Source of the DNA: Sedimentisphaerales bacterium
Lineage (GTDB): Bacteria > Planctomycetota > Phycisphaerae > Sedimentisphaerales > SG8-4
Direction: 5' to 3'
NCBI GenBank assembly: GCA_016928975.1
Contig: JAFGJR010000206.1
Span: 1-48,431 of the forward strand
DNA length: 48,431 bases
Below, one piece after another: positions 45,510 to 48,431 of the stretch. The position numbers were made by a program, and so were the translations under genes. The first letter of the stretch is position 1. Each line of letters begins with the position of its first letter. Below the pieces are notes generated by a model, which ran no database searches, had not been told where the DNA came from, and saw only the letters and a program-made list of their open reading frames with translations.

Positions 45510-45683
45510 TGTGGCAACGTTGAGTACCTCAGAGTCTGCCAGGGCCGGTACAAGGCGATTCTGGTCGAGCCGGGCACATACCTGGAGGTGCTTTCGCGAC
45601 ACACTCAGCGCAATCCACTGCGGGCCGGCAGGGTCGCGCGTCCGCGGGACTATCCCCGATGGGAACAGAGAAGATTTTTGTAA
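45510..45683 (+). pseudogene. Fragment of a REP-associated tyrosine transposase (IS200-like, Y1_Tnp)
   Basis: The frame reads CQGRYKAILVEPGTYLEVLS, then RHTQRNPLRAGRVARPRDYP. This is the C-terminal block of REP-associated transposases (QGRYKAILV, then a tyrosine-to-NPVRAG stretch, then RPxDYxWSS). The catalytic HUH and tyrosine regions further upstream are missing, and the RNPLRAG and DYPRW positions are altered, so it is a relic. Such enzymes move short palindromic repeats. Confidence 0.72.
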
Positions 45684-45901
45684 TTTCCTTCAGAATTTCA
45701 TCCACATTGAGGCCTCCCGGCCCGCCGTTAACGGTGAATACTTGTAATCCTCTGGGATTTCGGTTGACAGTGGGGCGGGGGTCGCACAGTGTATAGCAGT
45801 TGAAGAAGTTGAGACCTGAGCACCATTGACGGAGCTACCTCTGAGCAGAAGGTCTTGATTCCGGGACGCCGGGTTCGTGTCATGGACCGGCAGACGTGCA
45901 T

Positions 45902-45929
45902 GTAGAGACGCAAGATTTTGCGTCTCCGC
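45902..45929. repeat. GTAGAGACGC-type palindrome, second copy
   Basis: GTAGAGACGCAAGA, then TTTTGCGTCTCCGC, three mismatches from the perfect palindrome at 20259. It lies 220 bases from the transposase relic and about 20 bases before the pseudopilin-like start codon. Confidence 0.85.
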
Positions 45930-45947
45930 AGCAGCGGAGTTAAGGCG

Positions 45948-46904
45948 ATGAGGCACAGAGAGAAAAAACGAGCGGACAGCGGATGGGGCGTAAGCGCCCG
46001 GACTGGGGTAGTCAACCGTCGTTCGGCGTTGGTCAACCGCCGCGGTTTCACGCTCATCGAGCTTCTGGTCGTAATCGCGATCATCGCCCTGCTCATGGCG
46101 ATCCTCCTGCCCGCCTTGCAGCGAGTCCGAAAGCAAGCCAGGGCTGCCGTCTGTCAAGGAAATCTGAGGCAATGGGGGACGGTGCTGGCCCTGTATGCAC
46201 AGGATCATGACGGTCGCTTCTCTCGGGAGGATTGCAGCACCATTTGGACTCTCACCGGGCGCGACCCTCAGGTACCGGCCAGAGCGGTCGGCGTGTTTGG
46301 ACCCGATGCGAATCAGGTCACACAGTACCATGCTATCCGCACAAAAGGCATGCTATGTCCCGTGGCGACCAAAGCCTGCGACGATCACGGCAGCGTCACG
46401 CGTACCACCAAAAGCCTCGACGGGACATCGTGGAGCTTTAGCATCACCTACGGCGGCACATTCTATGCCTGGGCACTCACAGAGCCAGGTCCTCCCGTGT
46501 GCGTGAGCTACGGATTGAACCAATGGCTGTTCGACCGCCCGGTTGAGTTCGTCCCCTTCGCCTCACGACCGCCATCTTATACGAATGTGTACGCGCTTCG
46601 GCGCACTGCTGGCGTGCCCCTGCTGCTCGATTGCATGAAACCCTCTGGGTTGCCGCAGGACGCGGCGGCGCCGCCATCGCGAGAGGAGGCCCCGGGGGCT
46701 ACTTTCTCCCCCTTCTGTCTGAATCGACATGATGAGTACGTGAATTGTCTCTTCTTGGACTGGTCCATGCGCAAGGTGGGGCTCAAGGAACTCTGGACGC
46801 TCAAATGGTACGACGGCTTCAATACGGCCGGGCCGTGGACCAAGGCCGGCGGCGTGACCCCGGACAAGTGGCCTCCCTGGATGCGCGGTTTCAAGGACTA
46901 CTGA
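45948..46904 (+). CDS. Type II secretion-type pseudopilin-like protein, copy 1
   Basis: A 318-residue protein with a prepilin cleavage and methylation motif, [16 protein letters not shown], preceded by an unusually long basic leader of about 34 residues. The hydrophobic helix [16 protein letters not shown] follows and then [29 protein letters not shown], typical of planctomycete DUF1559-like pseudopilins. The C-terminus has [26 protein letters not shown] 45948 is chosen since GGAG precedes it; the frame extends to a TTG inside the palindrome. The last 158 bases closely match copy 2. Confidence 0.86.
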   Translation: MRHREKKRADSGWGVSARTGVVNRRSALVNRRGFTLIELLVVIAIIALLMAILLPALQRVRKQARAAVCQGNLRQWGTVLALYAQDHDGRFSREDCSTIWTLTGRDPQVPARAVGVFGPDANQVTQYHAIRTKGMLCPVATKACDDHGSVTRTTKSLDGTSWSFSITYGGTFYAWALTEPGPPVCVSYGLNQWLFDRPVEFVPFASRPPSYTNVYALRRTAGVPLLLDCMKPSGLPQDAAAPPSREEAPGATFSPFCLNRHDEYVNCLFLDWSMRKVGLKELWTLKWYDGFNTAGPWTKAGGVTPDKWPPWMRGFKDY

Positions 46905-46975
46905 GCGTGCCTGAATTCGGACGCGAATGACACCACCCTGGCCGATGGTCAGGAGCGTGAATAGGGAGGTGAATC

Positions 46976-47908
46976 ATGGTCAAGCGAAAGGGCTTTACGC
47001 TGGTCGAGTTGCTGGTGGTGGTTGCCATCATCAGCCTACTCCTGGCGATTCTGGCGCCGGCGCTGGGCAAGGCGCGGAGGCAGGCGCGTGCGGGCGGCTG
47101 CCAGGCGAACCTTCGCCAGTGGGCGACGACGCTGGCTGTGTGCGTGGAGGACAACGAAGGCCAGTTTCAGCGCAACGATTACCTGGCGGCCGAAGCGGTG
47201 ACTCCGCTGTGGATTCTGACGGGCTGGACCATCGCGGAGAAGGCGAGCGACGGCCGGCATGTGCTAGCCCCCCGGCAGTTTCATCCGGTCAGTACGAAGG
47301 GGATGCTGTGCCCCGAGGCTCCGAGGCCGAAAGACATGGCTTACGCGCCGGGCGACGGAGAGGCCGGCCTCTATGGCTCTGGCACCATATCGTGGCGCTA
47401 TGAGATCAAGTATGGCGCCACAAACAGGGCGTGGGCCCTCACGATGTCCGCAGGGCACACCGATGAGGTTCGTGTCAGTTGCGTCAGCTATGAGTTGAAC
47501 GGCTGGCTGTTCCGGAGCCGGCGCGGGCCGCTCACAATGGACGACAGGATCGCAGCGATGAGAGTTGAGCCTCCATCCTACACGAATCTCTTCTCCCTGC
47601 GCCACCCCGCACGCGTGCCTTTGTTGTTCGACGGTGCGCGTCCCTCCGGTTCGCCTGCTGAGGACGACAGGCCGGAATGGCGGACGTGGGACGAGGTGTA
47701 CGCGGCCTTCGGAGGTTTCTGCATGGATCGGCATAGTGAACACATCAACGGCCTGTTTCTCGACTGGTCCATCCGCAAGGTGGGCCTCAAGGAGCTCTGG
47801 ACGCTCAAATGGTACGACGGCTTCAATACGGCCGGGCCGTGGACGAAAGCCGGTGGCGTGACACCCGACAAGTGGCCTGCCTGGATGCGCGGTTTCAAAG
47901 ACTACTGA
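46976..47908 (+). CDS. Type II secretion-type pseudopilin-like protein, copy 2
   Basis: A 310-residue paralogue of the preceding gene, starting directly with MVKRKGFTLVELLVVVAII, the standard short prepilin leader. GGAGGT lies five bases before the ATG. QARAGGCQANLRQWATTLAVCVEDNEG follows in the same position as in copy 1, and RHSEHINGLFLDWSIRKVGLK near the end. These proteins are processed by prepilin peptidase and may assemble with a type II secretion-like system such as the secretin at 5.2 kb. Confidence 0.9.
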   Translation: MVKRKGFTLVELLVVVAIISLLLAILAPALGKARRQARAGGCQANLRQWATTLAVCVEDNEGQFQRNDYLAAEAVTPLWILTGWTIAEKASDGRHVLAPRQFHPVSTKGMLCPEAPRPKDMAYAPGDGEAGLYGSGTISWRYEIKYGATNRAWALTMSAGHTDEVRVSCVSYELNGWLFRSRRGPLTMDDRIAAMRVEPPSYTNLFSLRHPARVPLLFDGARPSGSPAEDDRPEWRTWDEVYAAFGGFCMDRHSEHINGLFLDWSIRKVGLKELWTLKWYDGFNTAGPWTKAGGVTPDKWPAWMRGFKDY

Positions 47909-47935
47909 GCGTGCCTGAAGAAGGAGTGACAGACC

Positions 47936-48431
47936 GTGAGGTTGGAGCGTGGCTGCAATTTGACTGCCGCCGTGGTTTCCCGGCGTGTGGTCGTGGGGTC
48001 GTCGGGCCTGGCGGTCCTGGGGCTGCTGGCCCGTTCGGCGTTCGGGCAGGAGGGGACAAAGGAGCCGCAGCGCAAGCGGGCCGAGTCCGTCCCGCGCGAT
48101 GCCGGGCGAGATCGGATGGAGGAGCTCAGGGCCTTCTCCGAGCGGATGCGCAACGCCAGCCGGGAGGAGCGGGCCAAGATCATGGAGGAGCGAAGGGTGC
48201 AGGAGCACCAGAGGGCTATCGAGGATTTCAAGGACCGGCTGGGCATCCCGGACAAGGACTGGCCGGCCATCAAGGCGAGGATCGAGAAGGTGTACAACCT
48301 GGTGCACCCTCTGCCGCAACTGAGGGTTGGAGATGAACGGGTCAAGACCGAGGTACAGCAGCGAAGCAGGACTTGCGCCAGTTGATGACCCTGCGTCAGG
48401 AGGCAGAGCTGATCCTGAGCGGCCTGCTCGA
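47936..48431 (+). pseudogene. Partial Tat/secreted protein with an apparent frameshift, cut by the window end
   Basis: GTG 47936 has AAGGAG upstream. The N-terminus VSRRVVVGSSGLAVLGLLARSAFG looks like a twin-arginine-type signal, and a charged helical region follows (ERMRNASREERAKIMEERR, DRLGIPDKDWPAIKARI). That frame stops at 48385, but from about 48,365 another frame reads LRQLMTLRQEAELILSGLL to the window end, which continues the helical pattern. One base is probably missing near 48,360. The rest of the gene lies outside. No function is known; it sits directly after the pseudopilin pair and may belong to it. Confidence 0.6.

Larger units (their letters stand above)
45174..45947. other. Gap with transposase relic and palindrome
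   Basis: About 770 bases between divergent genes. It holds the transposase fragment at 45510-45683 and the palindrome at 45902-45929. No other gene is supported. Confidence 0.55.

Noticed and set aside
45364..45747. A 127-codon frame over the transposase relic
   Set aside because: Its translation has no family likeness; the neighbouring frame carries the transposase motif.

Overview
The window looks like a chromosomal segment of a planctomycete, most likely class Phycisphaerae near the Sedimentisphaerales. This rests on gene content, not on a search. The signs are tandem pseudopilin-type proteins ending in a '[11 protein letters not shown]' block, a secretin lipoprotein, Tat-exported propeller and TIM-barrel proteins, an algal-polysaccharide type GH16-GH29 enzyme and a PD40/TPR protein with a CxxCH motif. 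A [FeFe]-hydrogenase maturase (HydF) suggests an anaerobic, fermentative life. DNA is GC-rich except in a few inserted cassettes. No rRNA, tRNA or CRISPR array was seen.

Layout. 0.5-5 kb: small Cys protein, GH16-GH29 glycosidase, pgsA-rimO pair. 5-7.5 kb: secretin-like lipoprotein and a Pro/Ala-rich protein. 7.7-11.2 kb: translation/nucleotide operon rpsB-tsf-pyrH-frr with its own promoter, interrupted by a 174-bp inverted-repeat element. 11.4-14 kb: frameshifted AsmA-like protein and a YihY/BrkB membrane protein. 14-16 kb: LysE exporter, a HEPN pair and YjbQ. 16-26.8 kb: asnA, Tat propeller protein, GT4 glycosyltransferase, hydF, truA, asd, BASS transporter, HtrA protease. 27-28.8 kb: A/T-richer three-gene cassette with a TIGR04255 protein. 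29.3-32.5 kb: hisC, TIM-barrel protein, hisB, ispF with overlapping junctions. 32.5-34.6 kb: a repeat-bracketed GxxExxY gene followed by a duplicated ispF tail, then broken nucleotidyltransferase/HEPN genes. 34.6-37.6 kb: hemW-lepA. 38-42.4 kb: nucleotidyltransferase and a RecQ-phosphoribosyltransferase plus DprA pair, the best candidate for a defence system (ShosTA-like parts joined to a helicase). 42.7-48.4 kb: PD40-TPR protein, a decayed REP-associated transposase, two pseudopilin-like genes with homogenised 3' ends, and a partial Tat-type gene with an apparent frameshift.

A recurring theme is a dense set of short palindromic or iterated repeats of at least eight types (GTAGAGACGC, GGGGACAGAGTCCCC, AGGTCCTTT, GGTGCCATG, CGTAAATC, ACGGATT iterations, GGGCAGGCCCC and others). 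One palindrome lies in frame inside hydF, one repeat type brackets the GxxExxY gene, and a transposase relic of the class that mobilises REP palindromes sits near another copy.

Transcription units that read together: pgsA after rimO, lepA after hemW, the ribosomal operon, hisC with the TIM-barrel gene, hisB with ispF, HEPN with its partner and LysE, and RecQ-PRTase with DprA.
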